In this document: one piece after another, positions 54,291-62,596 of the stretch | Layout of the letters: every line of letters begins with the position of its first letter | Position numbering within the stretch: the first letter of the stretch is position 1 | From: Thalassomonas viridans | Lineage (GTDB): Bacteria; Pseudomonadota; Gammaproteobacteria; Enterobacterales; Alteromonadaceae | Assembly (NCBI RefSeq): GCF_000948985.2 | Contig: NZ_CP059733.1 | Span: 2,418,001-2,482,000 of the forward strand | Direction: 5' to 3' | DNA length: 64,000 nt | Made by a program: the position numbers and the translations under genes | The notes under the pieces: generated by a model | The model's database searches: none | What the model was told of the DNA's origin: nothing | The model's input: only the letters and a program-made list of their open reading frames with translations

Positions 54291-54830
54291 ATGCATCCTG
54301 CCATTGAACAAACCAAGCAATGGTTGGCCGAAATTGTTATCGGCTTAAACTTTTGTCCGTTTGCCAAAAAAGAATTTGTCAACGACACCATTTATTACCA
54401 TGTATCCTCCGCCGGCCGGATAGAAGTGGCCCTGGAAGAGCTGATGGCTCAATGCCAATACCTGTCGGAGCATGACGAAATAGAAACCAGTTTAGTAATT
54501 TTCAGCACTGGCTTTCGCCGTTTTGACCTTTACCTGGATTTGCTGGATTATGCCAATGAATTATTGGTCAGCTCGGGTTATGAAGGAACTTTCCAACTGG
54601 CCAGTTTCCATCCGGATTATTGCTTTGAAGGGGAAGATATGGATGACGCGGCCAATTACACCAACCGCTCTCCCTATCCGACGATACACCTGATCCGGGA
54701 AGCCAGTATGGAGCGTGTGCTTGCCGTCTATCAGCAACCGGAGGAGATTCCGGAGAATAATATCAGGCTCGCCCATGAAAAAGGCGCGGCATATTTCAAG
54801 AATGTACTTAAGCGTATCAAAAAACAATAA
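54291..54830 (+). CDS. DUF1415 family protein
   Basis: 179 aa, starting MHPAIEQTKQWLAEIVIGLNFCPFAKKEF; the LNFCPFA motif near the N-terminus and RSPYPTIHLIREASMERV near the C-terminus mark DUF1415. Soluble, no signal peptide. Function not known. Single gene preceded by the repeat cluster. Confidence 0.82.
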   Translation: MHPAIEQTKQWLAEIVIGLNFCPFAKKEFVNDTIYYHVSSAGRIEVALEELMAQCQYLSEHDEIETSLVIFSTGFRRFDLYLDLLDYANELLVSSGYEGTFQLASFHPDYCFEGEDMDDAANYTNRSPYPTIHLIREASMERVLAVYQQPEEIPENNIRLAHEKGAAYFKNVLKRIKKQ

Positions 54831-55051
54831 CAGTTGTGGCTTTTGCTAACCTGCTGATAAATAGCTGCTTAATTGACTGTTGTTATGCTGTCGGTACAGC
54901 TCCTGGCTGACGGGCAAGGGCCGCAGGTGAGCAATTTTTAATTAATTCCGGTATAATGGCAGCTTGATTGCACTTACTATTTATTTTTCAGTGTGTTTTT
55001 CGATGAGCTTTCCCGCCTTGCGGGGGGCTGTTAAATAGGATAAGAAGTTTC

Positions 55052-55840
55052 GTGGATAAAGATTCAATTGTACAAATTGGCGGTGATGTAGAAAGTGCAC
55101 TCAAGGGGCAATACCATCTTGACGTTAAAAGCGTGTTGCAGGAAGCCTGGCGCCTGACCCAGCATTCCCGCGGTCCGATTAACGGCGGCTTAAGCCTGGT
55201 GTTTCTGCTCGGGATACTGGTATCCCTGGTGCTCACCCAGTCTTTAGGGGGAATCGATACCGTATTTAATGATCCCCAGGCAGGACTTATCCTCAATGTA
55301 GTGATTACTTTAGTGCTTTGGCCTTTTATTGCCGGCATTGAAATGATGGGGGTATTGCATGCGGTGGGGTTAAAAACCCAAACCAAGCTGACCTTTGCCT
55401 TTTTAAGGCGCGGCAGCTGGGTGGCGCTTTGCGCCTTGCTGACGTCTTTGCTGATCAGCATAGGCCTGCAGCTGTTTATTTTACCCGGGATCTTTTTTGC
55501 TGTGGCCTTATCCCTGACCATACCTTTAGTGGTGGAAAAACGTATGTCGCCGCTCAACGCCATAGTGCTTTGTGTTAAGGCCACGCGTTTTCAATGGTTT
55601 AAGCTCTTCACTATCTATCTGGTATTAATGTCGGTACTGGTGGTGATTTCCCTGCCTCTGGTGATGCTGGCGGAGTCCGGTTTGTCGATCATTGCCGTGG
55701 TTATTTTCTTTTTTGGTTTGTCTTATCTCGCTCCTATGTTTTATAACACCAAAGGGATCTTGTATCGTGAAATTTTTGGAATGAAATTAAAGGCAGCTGC
55801 GGCTGACTCAAATTCAACCGATAATATATTTTCAGCCTGA
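55052..55840 (+). CDS. Conserved inner-membrane protein of unknown function
   Basis: 262 aa from GTG 55052 with AAGAAG upstream. After a soluble N-terminal 50 residues there are six predicted membrane helices (about 50-70, 85-110, 130-160, 195-220, 225-245 and a partial one between). No family named with confidence; it resembles YciC-like polytopic proteins in layout. Its stop lies 8 bp before the glucosaminidase gene, with which it is likely co-transcribed. A TATAAT at 54952-54957 is a candidate -10. Confidence 0.65.
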   Translation: MDKDSIVQIGGDVESALKGQYHLDVKSVLQEAWRLTQHSRGPINGGLSLVFLLGILVSLVLTQSLGGIDTVFNDPQAGLILNVVITLVLWPFIAGIEMMGVLHAVGLKTQTKLTFAFLRRGSWVALCALLTSLLISIGLQLFILPGIFFAVALSLTIPLVVEKRMSPLNAIVLCVKATRFQWFKLFTIYLVLMSVLVVISLPLVMLAESGLSIIAVVIFFFGLSYLAPMFYNTKGILYREIFGMKLKAAAADSNSTDNIFSA

Positions 55841-55848
55841 GGGTCAGA

Positions 55849-56685
55849 ATGAAAGGATCATTAATTGTTAAAGTATTGTTTTTAGCCATGTTTGCTGCCG
55901 TATTACTCGCCCCTTTTACCTTTTTGAAACCGGTGACCTCAGTACCTGTGGTTACCGAGGAACAGATCGCGCCGGAAATCGTGGTGCCGCAGGTGGAGCA
56001 GCCCAGGCATAAGGTCAGTTTACCCGATTTTGCCGGCATCACAGATATCAAGGAAAAGAAACGCCAGTTTTTTGATTTTCTACGTCCCGCCGTTATCAGG
56101 GAAAATAACCGCCTGAACGATATCCGCAACCAGCTGTTAGCCCTGAAAGTAAAATTATCCCTGGGCGCCGAGCTGGGAGAGCAGGGAAGCGCCCTGTTGG
56201 CGGACTTAGGCGATAAATACCGTATCAAGTCAGGCTTGTCTCTTGAGGCACAGGTGGAAGAATTATTGAAAAGGGTGGATCTGATGCCGGTATCCCTGGT
56301 GCTGGTGCAGGCTGCCAATGAGTCAGCCTGGGGAACCTCCAGGTTTGCCCGCATCGGCCTGAACTTTTTTGGCCTCTGGTGTTACCGTCCTACTTGCGGC
56401 ATGGTGCCTAACAGCCGGGTTTCGGGGGCTACCCATGAAGTGGCCGCCTTTACCTCGATAGAACAGGCGGTACAGCGTTATATCCACAATATCAATACCA
56501 ACCCTGCCTATGACGTTTTTCGCTCTATCAGGGCGCAATTGAGGCTGGAAAAGCAACCCTTGCGGGCGGAAATCCTGGCGACCGGTTTAGTTCCTTATTC
56601 TGAGCGTGGTTCGGATTATGTGCTGGAGCTGACCAATATGATCCGCCACAACCAGAGTTATCTGGAGCCAAGCGAAAGCGATTAA
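55849..56685 (+). CDS. Glucosaminidase-domain protein (Bax-like)
   Basis: 278 aa. An N-terminal uncleaved-type hydrophobic anchor (VLFLAMFAAVLLAPFTFL), a Pro/Val-rich linker, a helical region and a C-terminal glucosaminidase domain (about 150-270) with LVQAANESAWGTSRFARIGLN (Glu in ANESAWG as the likely catalytic acid), NFFGLWCY and HEVAAFTS. This is the Bax/FlgJ-C type domain, which cleaves or binds peptidoglycan in the periplasm. Co-transcribed with the preceding membrane protein; followed by a strong terminator. Confidence 0.85.
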   Translation: MKGSLIVKVLFLAMFAAVLLAPFTFLKPVTSVPVVTEEQIAPEIVVPQVEQPRHKVSLPDFAGITDIKEKKRQFFDFLRPAVIRENNRLNDIRNQLLALKVKLSLGAELGEQGSALLADLGDKYRIKSGLSLEAQVEELLKRVDLMPVSLVLVQAANESAWGTSRFARIGLNFFGLWCYRPTCGMVPNSRVSGATHEVAAFTSIEQAVQRYIHNINTNPAYDVFRSIRAQLRLEKQPLRAEILATGLVPYSERGSDYVLELTNMIRHNQSYLEPSESD

Positions 56686-56712
56686 GCACCCTGACAAGAA
56701 AGTCTTAAAAAC

Positions 56713-56748
56713 AAAAGCCGTTAATTCCTACCGAATTAACGGCTTTTT
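56713..56748. terminator. Rho-independent terminator after the glucosaminidase gene
   Basis: AAAAGCCGTTAATTC/GAATTAACGGCTTTT, a perfect 15-bp stem with a 5-nt loop and TTTTT tail on the + strand, with an A-tract on the other side. Confidence 0.92.
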
Positions 56749-56828
56749 ATTTACAGGAAGTAAGGTATGTCATGGGTTCAGGGATGGACAGGAATGACGT
56801 ATTTACAGGAAGTAAGGTATGTCATGGG
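56749..56828. repeat. Intergenic 28-bp direct repeats (same family as 54088-54252)
   Basis: Two identical 28-bp copies at 56749-56776 and 56801-56828 (52-bp period), beginning ATTTACAGGAAGTAAGGTAT. The motif is close to TACAGGATGTATGGTATG at 54089-54106. No coding sequence here; the region to 56969 shows nothing else. Confidence 0.75.
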
Positions 56829-56969
56829 ACTGGGCGGCACGGGAATGGCGGTATGCTAGGGACAGATAAGCTAGGGTAGGAAGCCTTAGGTTCTGTTAAA
56901 AGGCGAAGATAACAGCTTATTACCGGCTAAGGCAGGTACGGCCAATTAGCCGTACCTGAAAAATGCGTT

Positions 56970-58262
56970 TTAGGAGAAAAAGGCAAACTTGGCAATAAAC
57001 AGGAGTGCCAGGAAGGTAACGCTCAGGTTCAGTTCTTTGATACGGCCGCTGAAAATACGGACGGCGGCATAACTGATAAAGCCGAAGGCTATGCCCTGGG
57101 CGATAGAGAAAGTCAATGGCATAGTCACCAGGGTGACGGTTACCGGAACGGCTTCGGATAGGTCACCCCAGTCGACATTGATCAAGCCCGCCAACATCAG
57201 CACGGCGACAAAAAACAATGGGCCAGCGGTGGCATAGGCCGGCACCATGGCCGCCAGCGGTGAGAAAAAGATGGCGCACAGGAATAAGATGCCGACAACG
57301 ACCGCGGTAAGTCCGGTCCTGCCGCCGGCGCTGACCCCGGCGGTACTTTCGACATAACTGGTGGTGGTTGAGGTGCCGAGCATACTGCCGGCAACCGTTG
57401 CGCCGGAGTCAGCAAGCAAAGCCTTGCCCAGGCGCGGCAGGGTGCCGTTTTTATCTAACAGGTTACCTCTTTGCGCTACGGCGATCAGGGTGCCAGAGGT
57501 ATCGAACAAATCTACAAACAGAAAGGCAAAAATAACGCTGAGCATACCCACTTCCAGGGCACCGGCGATGTCGAGCTGTAAAAAGGTCGGGGCGACCGAC
57601 GGCGGCATAGATACCATGCCGGTATAGCTGATGTTGCCGGCCAGTATACCGACCAAAGTGATCACCAGAATCGAAATCATGACCGCGCCGTTAACGCCGC
57701 GGTTGGCCAGACCGACAATTAAAAACAAGCCTAAGGCCGCCATGATAGGCTCGAAGGTGGTGACTGAGCCCAAAGTAACAAAGGTAGCCGGGCTGTCTAC
57801 CACGATACCGGCATTTTTCAGGGCGATAAAGGCCAGAAACAAGCCAATGCCGGCGGCGATGCCAAAACGCAGGGAATGGGGAATACTGTTGACAATCCAC
57901 TCCCGGATATTCACTAAGCTCAGGAACACAAATACCAGCCCGGAAATAAAGACGCCGCCCAGGGCAACTTGCCAGCTATAACCCATCTCCAACACAACCG
58001 TATAGGTGAAAAAGGCATTCAGGCCCATGCCGGGAGCCAGGGCTATGGGGTAGTTAGCAAGAAAGCCCATAATAAAGCAGCCAATGGCCGCTGCCAAACA
58101 AGTCGCTACAAAAACAGCTCCCTGGTCCATGCCGGCATCAGCCAGCATTGCCGGGTTGATAAAAATGATATAGGCCATGGTGAGGAAAGTGGTAAAACCG
58201 GCAATAACTTCCTGTTTTACCGAGGTTTGGTGGCCTTGTAACTGGAACAACTTCTCTAACAT
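56970..58262 (-). CDS. NCS2/AzgA-family purine permease
   Basis: 430 aa, about 12-14 membrane spans. AzgA-type signature segments: GFTTFLTMAYIIFINPAML, ALAPGMGLNAFFTY and GTSTTTSYVESTAGVSAGGRTGLTA (in parts). Family members import adenine, guanine or hypoxanthine by proton symport. ATG is preceded by ACGGAG. I see no purine riboswitch in the 5' region. Substrate preference cannot be read from the sequence. Confidence 0.88.
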   Translation of the reverse strand: MLEKLFQLQGHQTSVKQEVIAGFTTFLTMAYIIFINPAMLADAGMDQGAVFVATCLAAAIGCFIMGFLANYPIALAPGMGLNAFFTYTVVLEMGYSWQVALGGVFISGLVFVFLSLVNIREWIVNSIPHSLRFGIAAGIGLFLAFIALKNAGIVVDSPATFVTLGSVTTFEPIMAALGLFLIVGLANRGVNGAVMISILVITLVGILAGNISYTGMVSMPPSVAPTFLQLDIAGALEVGMLSVIFAFLFVDLFDTSGTLIAVAQRGNLLDKNGTLPRLGKALLADSGATVAGSMLGTSTTTSYVESTAGVSAGGRTGLTAVVVGILFLCAIFFSPLAAMVPAYATAGPLFFVAVLMLAGLINVDWGDLSEAVPVTVTLVTMPLTFSIAQGIAFGFISYAAVRIFSGRIKELNLSVTFLALLFIAKFAFFS

Positions 58263-58595
58263 ATTTCTGAGCTCCGTATTGGTTCTTTATTATATTTTGT
58301 GATCCAGGACAAGATTCGCTGGAAAGTCCTGAGCTACTGTAGGGAGATTTTGTCTTGCTGGCAATAGGCGTTAATCGATTTAGTTTATTTTTTGACACTT
58401 GTGACAAGAAATGCTGTCTGATTTATCGCCGCAGGAGTGAGGTGGTGGCTAGTTAAGAGGTTGAAAAATAATATTTATTTTTTCTTTTTGTGATTTCGTT
58501 TTGCGGGGTTTTTGAGCGCTGTTTTTTTCTGCAATCAGCAGTGCCGGAAGGTATCTCCCGGCACTGGTTTTGTTTAAAAAAGGTAATTTAAAATC
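58263..58595. other. Intergenic region between ttcA and the purine permease
   Basis: No gene. A perfect 9-bp stem CAGTGCCGG/CCGGCACTG with a 10-nt loop (58539-58566) follows the ttcA stop; a T-rich stretch lies on its + side only, so its activity as a ttcA terminator is uncertain. AT-rich sequence further down probably carries the permease promoter, not clearly identifiable. Confidence 0.45.
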
Positions 58596-59492
58596 TTATA
58601 AATTGTTAATATCGAAATATTGCACTTCGGTGCCGCTGCCGGAAGAAGAAACTTCTTCGGCGCTATATTCATATTCTTTTCTCTCGCCGCTGCGGTCTAT
58701 CGTCAGCTCTTTAAAGCCATAAAGGGCTTCATCCGCCAGCTGGCTGGGGCTGACATTTTGGATGGATTTAAAAATGCTGTATACCCGCTGGGGATGCTGC
58801 CTGTCCCATTCATTCAGCATGGCTTTAACGTTCTGGCGCTGCAGGTTTTCCTGGGAGCCGCATAGATTACATGGAATGATGGGGAATTCCCGTTTTTCGG
58901 CGTAGCGGATCAGGTCTTGTTCCCGGCAGTAGGCTAGCGGGCGGATCACGATATTTCTTTTGTCGTCGGAAAGTAGTTTAGGCGGCATCGCCTTTAACCG
59001 GGCGCCGTGGAACATGTTTAAAAACATGGTTTCAACAATATCATCCATATGATGTCCGAGGGCGACTTTCGTGGCGCCGATTTTTTCGGCAAAAGAATAC
59101 AGGGTGCCGCGGCGCAGCCTTGAGCACAGGCCGCATGTGGTTTTGCCTTCCGGGATTTTTTCCTTAACCACGCTGTAGGTGTCTTTATCTATGATGTAAT
59201 AGGGTACGCCTAAGGTCTCGAAATATTCGGGCAGAATATGTTCGGGAAAACCCGGCTGTTTCTGATCCAGGTTCACGGCAATAACATCAAATTTTATCGG
59301 CGCCGACTGCCTGAGCTTCAGCAAGATATCCAGCATAGCAAAAGAGTCTTTACCGCCGCTGATACAGGCCATAACGACATCGCCGTCTTCCACCATGTTG
59401 TAATTGACGATGGCATTACCGACATTGCGTCTGAGCTTTTTCTCCAGTTTATTGAATTCCAAGGACTCTTTTTTTACATCTTGCTGATTCAT
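58596..59492 (-). CDS. ttcA: tRNA 2-thiocytidine synthetase TtcA
   Basis: 298 aa. PP-loop motif [10 protein letters not shown] for ATP binding, then [10 protein letters not shown] and [13 protein letters not shown], whose Cys residues hold the [4Fe-4S] cluster and active thiols; [14 protein letters not shown] is also conserved. Role: thiolates C32 of certain tRNAs using ATP and an Fe-S cluster. Monocistronic, downstream of uspE on the same strand. Confidence 0.95.
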   Translation of the reverse strand: MNQQDVKKESLEFNKLEKKLRRNVGNAIVNYNMVEDGDVVMACISGGKDSFAMLDILLKLRQSAPIKFDVIAVNLDQKQPGFPEHILPEYFETLGVPYYIIDKDTYSVVKEKIPEGKTTCGLCSRLRRGTLYSFAEKIGATKVALGHHMDDIVETMFLNMFHGARLKAMPPKLLSDDKRNIVIRPLAYCREQDLIRYAEKREFPIIPCNLCGSQENLQRQNVKAMLNEWDRQHPQRVYSIFKSIQNVSPSQLADEALYGFKELTIDRSGERKEYEYSAEEVSSSGSGTEVQYFDINNL

Positions 59493-59644
59493 TGCTTAAT
59501 TCATAGTATCCCGGTAAAGGGATAGCTGACCTTATCTGTACTGTGTTCGGGTAATAGGCGGGGATTATAAAGTGATTTGCGGTTTTCTTAAATGATTAGC
59601 ATCAATTAATTGCCGGCGGTTAATGTTTATCTGTTAATAAAGCA

Positions 59645-59672
59645 GCGGTAATGGCATATATGCCGTTACCGC
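59645..59672. terminator. Strong palindromic hairpin after uspE
   Basis: GCGGTAA-T-GGCATATATGCC-G-TTACCGC folds into a nearly perfect 28-nt hairpin (one wobble/mismatch), 28 bp after the uspE stop, with TGCTTTATT following on the (-) strand. Confidence 0.5.
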
Positions 59673-59699
59673 CACTTTGTTATTCGGGGTGGGCTGTTA

Positions 59700-60626
59700 T
59701 CAAGCCAGGGGGGAGACATAACCCTCGGGTTTTAACGCCAGTACGTCGCAGTTCAGGCGGTCGATCACATGCTCGGCGGTATTGCCTATCAGGGCGGCAG
59801 ACAAACCGGTCCGGCCTATGGTGCCCAGGATCACCAGCTCGGCATCCAGGCGCTGGGATACCCGGTCGATAACATCTTCCGGCAAGCCTTCTTCCACCAG
59901 GGTGTTTTCCGGCGGCACTTCAAACCTGGCGGCATGTTCGGCCATGGCTTCTTTATGGTGCTGCAGCATGCTGTCGTTGTACTGGCTGGAATTAAACTCG
60001 GGAATTTCTATGGTGATATTGACCGGGGTGCCGGGAAAAGAGTTCACCAGGTGGACATTGGCATGAATAATTTTTGATAAATTTACCGCTTCTTCGGTGA
60101 TCTTGTGGTTCAGGGACTGGTGCTCGCTTTCGTCGCTGCCGACATTGATGGCTGCCAGGATATTACCGTTTTCCGGCCACTGGTGATCTTTGACCAGTAA
60201 GACCGGACTCGGGCATTTGCGCAACAGGTGCCAGTCGGTAGGGGTAAAAATAACCGATTTCAACTTATCGTGCTGGTGGGTTCCCTTGATAACGATATCG
60301 TATTTTTGTGTCAGCACCTGCTCGATAATGGCTTCAAAAGGGCGGTTATGCCAGATAACCTTGCTTTGGATGGTGAGATCATGGGTTTCCATGCCGCTGA
60401 TTACATCCTGGAGCCAGATTTCCCGGTCGCTGATCACGGAATTGCGCATGACTTCACGTTCTTCGCTGGAGAGCATAGTGGTCATTTCATAAGAAAAATC
60501 GAAAATACTGACGAAGGCCGTGATCACGGCTTTGGTATGAACGGCTAATTCGATGGCGCGCTTGAGGGCTTTTTGCTCATGGGTGGTGGGGTCGATAACC
60601 ACCAGGATATTTTGATACTTTTCCAT
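59700..60626 (-). CDS. uspE: Universal stress protein UspE
   Basis: 308 aa from ATG 60626 (GGAG 6 nt upstream; two ATGs at 60629 and 60638 are possible). Two tandem Usp domains (about 3-150 and 155-300). YQNILVVIDP, YEMTTMLSSEER, WHNRPFEAII, HQHDKLKSVIFTPTDWHLLRKCPSPVLLVKD (parts) and GTIGRTGLSAALIGNTAEHVIDRL (parts) match UspE. In E. coli it aids stress survival and motility. The FNR-like box 65 bp upstream suggests induction when oxygen is low. Confidence 0.9.
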   Translation of the reverse strand: MEKYQNILVVIDPTTHEQKALKRAIELAVHTKAVITAFVSIFDFSYEMTTMLSSEEREVMRNSVISDREIWLQDVISGMETHDLTIQSKVIWHNRPFEAIIEQVLTQKYDIVIKGTHQHDKLKSVIFTPTDWHLLRKCPSPVLLVKDHQWPENGNILAAINVGSDESEHQSLNHKITEEAVNLSKIIHANVHLVNSFPGTPVNITIEIPEFNSSQYNDSMLQHHKEAMAEHAARFEVPPENTLVEEGLPEDVIDRVSQRLDAELVILGTIGRTGLSAALIGNTAEHVIDRLNCDVLALKPEGYVSPLA

Positions 60627-60690
60627 CATCGGCTCCATATGCGTAAAGAGGTATATGCCATTATAATGCGATAATTAGCCTGATTATTAA

Positions 60691-60704
60691 TTGTTTTAAA
60701 TCAA
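60691..60704 (-). promoter_or_regulatory. FNR-like box upstream of uspE
   Basis: TTGTTTTAAATCAA matches TTGAT-N4-ATCAA at 9 of 10 fixed positions. It lies 65-78 bp upstream of the uspE ATG and just after the fnr gene, whose product would bind it. Confidence 0.55.
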
Positions 60705-60760
60705 GTTATTATCTAACGCTATAATGACAATATCACCTACAAGCATAGACTAAAACCCCC

Positions 60761-60782
60761 CGCCGGAAAAATATTCCCGGCG
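60761..60782 (-). terminator. Hairpin after the fnr-type gene
   Basis: CGCCGG/CCGGCG stem with a 10-nt loop, followed on the (-) strand by GGGGGTTTTAG, 28 bp after the fnr stop. The U-tract is short, so the call is moderate. Confidence 0.45.
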
Positions 60783-60810
60783 TTTAGGGGCAAGCCGGAG
60801 CCGAGCCCGG

Positions 60811-61536
60811 TTATTCCTTAAGCAGGGCGGTTTCGTTTAATTTATCAATATCCAGGATACGGATCAGCTTGCCGTCCACATGGATCAGGCCGTTTTTATG
60901 GAAGCGGTTAAGCAGGCGGCTGATGGTTTCAACCGTCAGGCCGATATAGTTGCCGATATCGCTGCGGGTCATGGTCAGGCGGAATTCAGACGAAGAAAGC
61001 CCACGGGCATGATAGCGCTGGCTCAGGTTGGCCAGGAAAGTGGCGACCCGCTGCTCGGCATTCTTGCGGTTTAACAGGGTCAGCATATCCTGATCTGTTT
61101 TAATTTCATTACTCATCAGGCGCAGGATCTGCTTTTTCAGCTTGGGCATGGAGTTCGATAGTGAATCCAGGGTGTTGTAGGGGATTTCACACACCATGGC
61201 CGTCTCCAGCGCCTGGGCGAAGCTGGGATGCTCGGTATTGGCGATGGCGTCAAAGCCCAGCAGGTCTCCTGCCAGGTGGAAGCCGGTGATCTGCTCTTCC
61301 CCCTGCTCGTTGACGGTAAAGGTCTTAAAGGTTCCTGAGCGTACCGCGTACAGTGATTGCAGCGTTTCGCCGTCGTGGAATAAGTTATCACCTTTGTGGA
61401 TCGGACGTTTGCGATCGATAATATTGTCCAGGGTATCTAGCTCTTGGTCGTTTAAGCTAAAGGGTAGGCATAACTCACTGATACTGCAGTTTTGACAGTG
61501 GATATGTTGACTTTGACCACATTGTTTATTGTACAT
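60811..61536 (-). CDS. fnr: Fnr/EtrA-type oxygen-sensing regulator
   Basis: 241 aa CRP/FNR protein. Cys14, Cys17 and Cys23 ([11 protein letters not shown]) plus Cys116 (AMVCEIPY) match the four [4Fe-4S] ligands of E. coli FNR. A cAMP-binding-like beta barrel and dimer helix lead to the HTH at about residues 185-215 ([19 protein letters not shown]), where ETISR matches the FNR recognition helix. In this order (TauE/SafE, ccoS, ccoI upstream; uspE downstream) it is the orthologue known as EtrA in Shewanella. It controls anaerobic and low-oxygen genes. Confidence 0.92.
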   Translation of the reverse strand: MYNKQCGQSQHIHCQNCSISELCLPFSLNDQELDTLDNIIDRKRPIHKGDNLFHDGETLQSLYAVRSGTFKTFTVNEQGEEQITGFHLAGDLLGFDAIANTEHPSFAQALETAMVCEIPYNTLDSLSNSMPKLKKQILRLMSNEIKTDQDMLTLLNRKNAEQRVATFLANLSQRYHARGLSSSEFRLTMTRSDIGNYIGLTVETISRLLNRFHKNGLIHVDGKLIRILDIDKLNETALLKE

Positions 61537-61604
61537 AATAGATGATATTCCTTGCTGCCGAATACTCAGGTTATGACCTAAGTATAACCTATGGGCGCAT
61601 GGTA

Positions 61605-62354
61605 TTAGAACACCAGTCTTGATGCAACAAAAAGACTGTAAATACCATAAAGTATTACCAATAACGCCATGATTTTACGAAAAACCTTGTGCGTGAGTAA
61701 GTATTTTATCTTGATCTGTCCAAAGGACATGGTTACCAGTGCCGGCAGGGTGCCTAAACCAAAAAACAGCATAATGCCGGCGCCGCTGATGGCACTGCCG
61801 CTGGCCATCGACCAGGTTAAGGTGGAATAGACCAGGCCGCAGGGTAGCCAACCCCACAGGCCGCCCAGCGCCAATGCCTTGGCGGGGGTATCCACCGGGA
61901 TCACTTTTTTGCTCAGCGGCGAGATACGCTGCCATAAACCTTTGCCCAGCGCCTCGATACGGTTCAGCCACATCAGCCATTGTCCCATGTACAGACCCAG
62001 CAGGATCAAAAATACACCGGCTATCAGGCGCAGTCCGGCAAGCGGCATACCGGCATTGCGGGCGGCAAAGGAGCCGGTAAAGCCAATAATGGCGCCAATC
62101 AGGCTATAGGAGGCAATGCGTCCGATATTATAACAAAGCACCAGCAGGGTTTTGCTGGGCCGGGGAAGGGGGTCTGCCTGTTTGGCGGCACTTGCCGGGA
62201 GCACCTCTACCGGCTCTGGGACGGCCGGTTTTTGCCTGGTCTGGTTGGCGGGCAGGGCTGAGGTGAGCATAGTGGTGATGCCGCCACACATCATCACGCA
62301 GTGTCCCGCCCCTAGAATGCCGATAACAAACGCCGACAGCAGATCCAGGTTCAT
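61605..62354 (-). CDS. TauE/SafE-type membrane protein of the cbb3 oxidase assembly cluster
   Basis: 249 aa with six to seven predicted membrane helices; [22 protein letters not shown] at the start has the GHCxxMCGG motif typical of the DsbD_2/sulfite-exporter-like family beside cco[25 protein letters not shown] (parts) is the second conserved repeat. These proteins are usually linked to heavy-metal handling in cbb3 cytochrome oxidase maturation. Overlaps ccoS by 4 bp. Confidence 0.82.
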   Translation of the reverse strand: MNLDLLSAFVIGILGAGHCVMMCGGITTMLTSALPANQTRQKPAVPEPVEVLPASAAKQADPLPRPSKTLLVLCYNIGRIASYSLIGAIIGFTGSFAARNAGMPLAGLRLIAGVFLILLGLYMGQWLMWLNRIEALGKGLWQRISPLSKKVIPVDTPAKALALGGLWGWLPCGLVYSTLTWSMASGSAISGAGIMLFFGLGTLPALVTMSFGQIKIKYLLTHKVFRKIMALLVILYGIYSLFVASRLVF

Positions 62355-62596
62355 TCGGGCGCTCTGTCGTTATTGCCGGTTTTATTTTTGCTGTTTGCCT
62401 GCGGCGAGGTTTCCGCTGTCTGTGCCTGTTCGTCCTTGTTTTCTTCTACCGGGCGGCCTTCATCATCAAATAAAATGCTTAAGCCCTGTTTTTCCAGGTC
62501 ATCAAACTGCTCGGTTTTTACCGCCCAGAAAAACAGGTAGATACCCAGCGCCGTTAATAACACGGCTATCGGGATCAACACATAAATAACACTCAT
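62351..62596 (-). CDS. ccoS: cbb3-type cytochrome oxidase assembly protein CcoS
   Basis: 81 aa: one N-terminal membrane helix (IYVLIPIAVLLTALGIYLFFWAV, read in parts) followed by KTEQFDDLEKQGLSILFDDE, the CcoS signature, and a Lys/Asn/Gln-rich tail. Needed for full assembly of the cbb3 oxidase with its hemes and copper. It overlaps ccoI by 1 bp and the TauE/SafE gene by 4 bp. Confidence 0.9.
   Translation of the reverse strand: MSVIYVLIPIAVLLTALGIYLFFWAVKTEQFDDLEKQGLSILFDDEGRPVEENKDEQAQTAETSPQANSKNKTGNNDRAPE

Noticed and set aside
58263..58595. Purine riboswitch before the NCS2 permease
   Set aside because: The conserved core of the purine aptamer is not visible; only a simple hairpin near ttcA.
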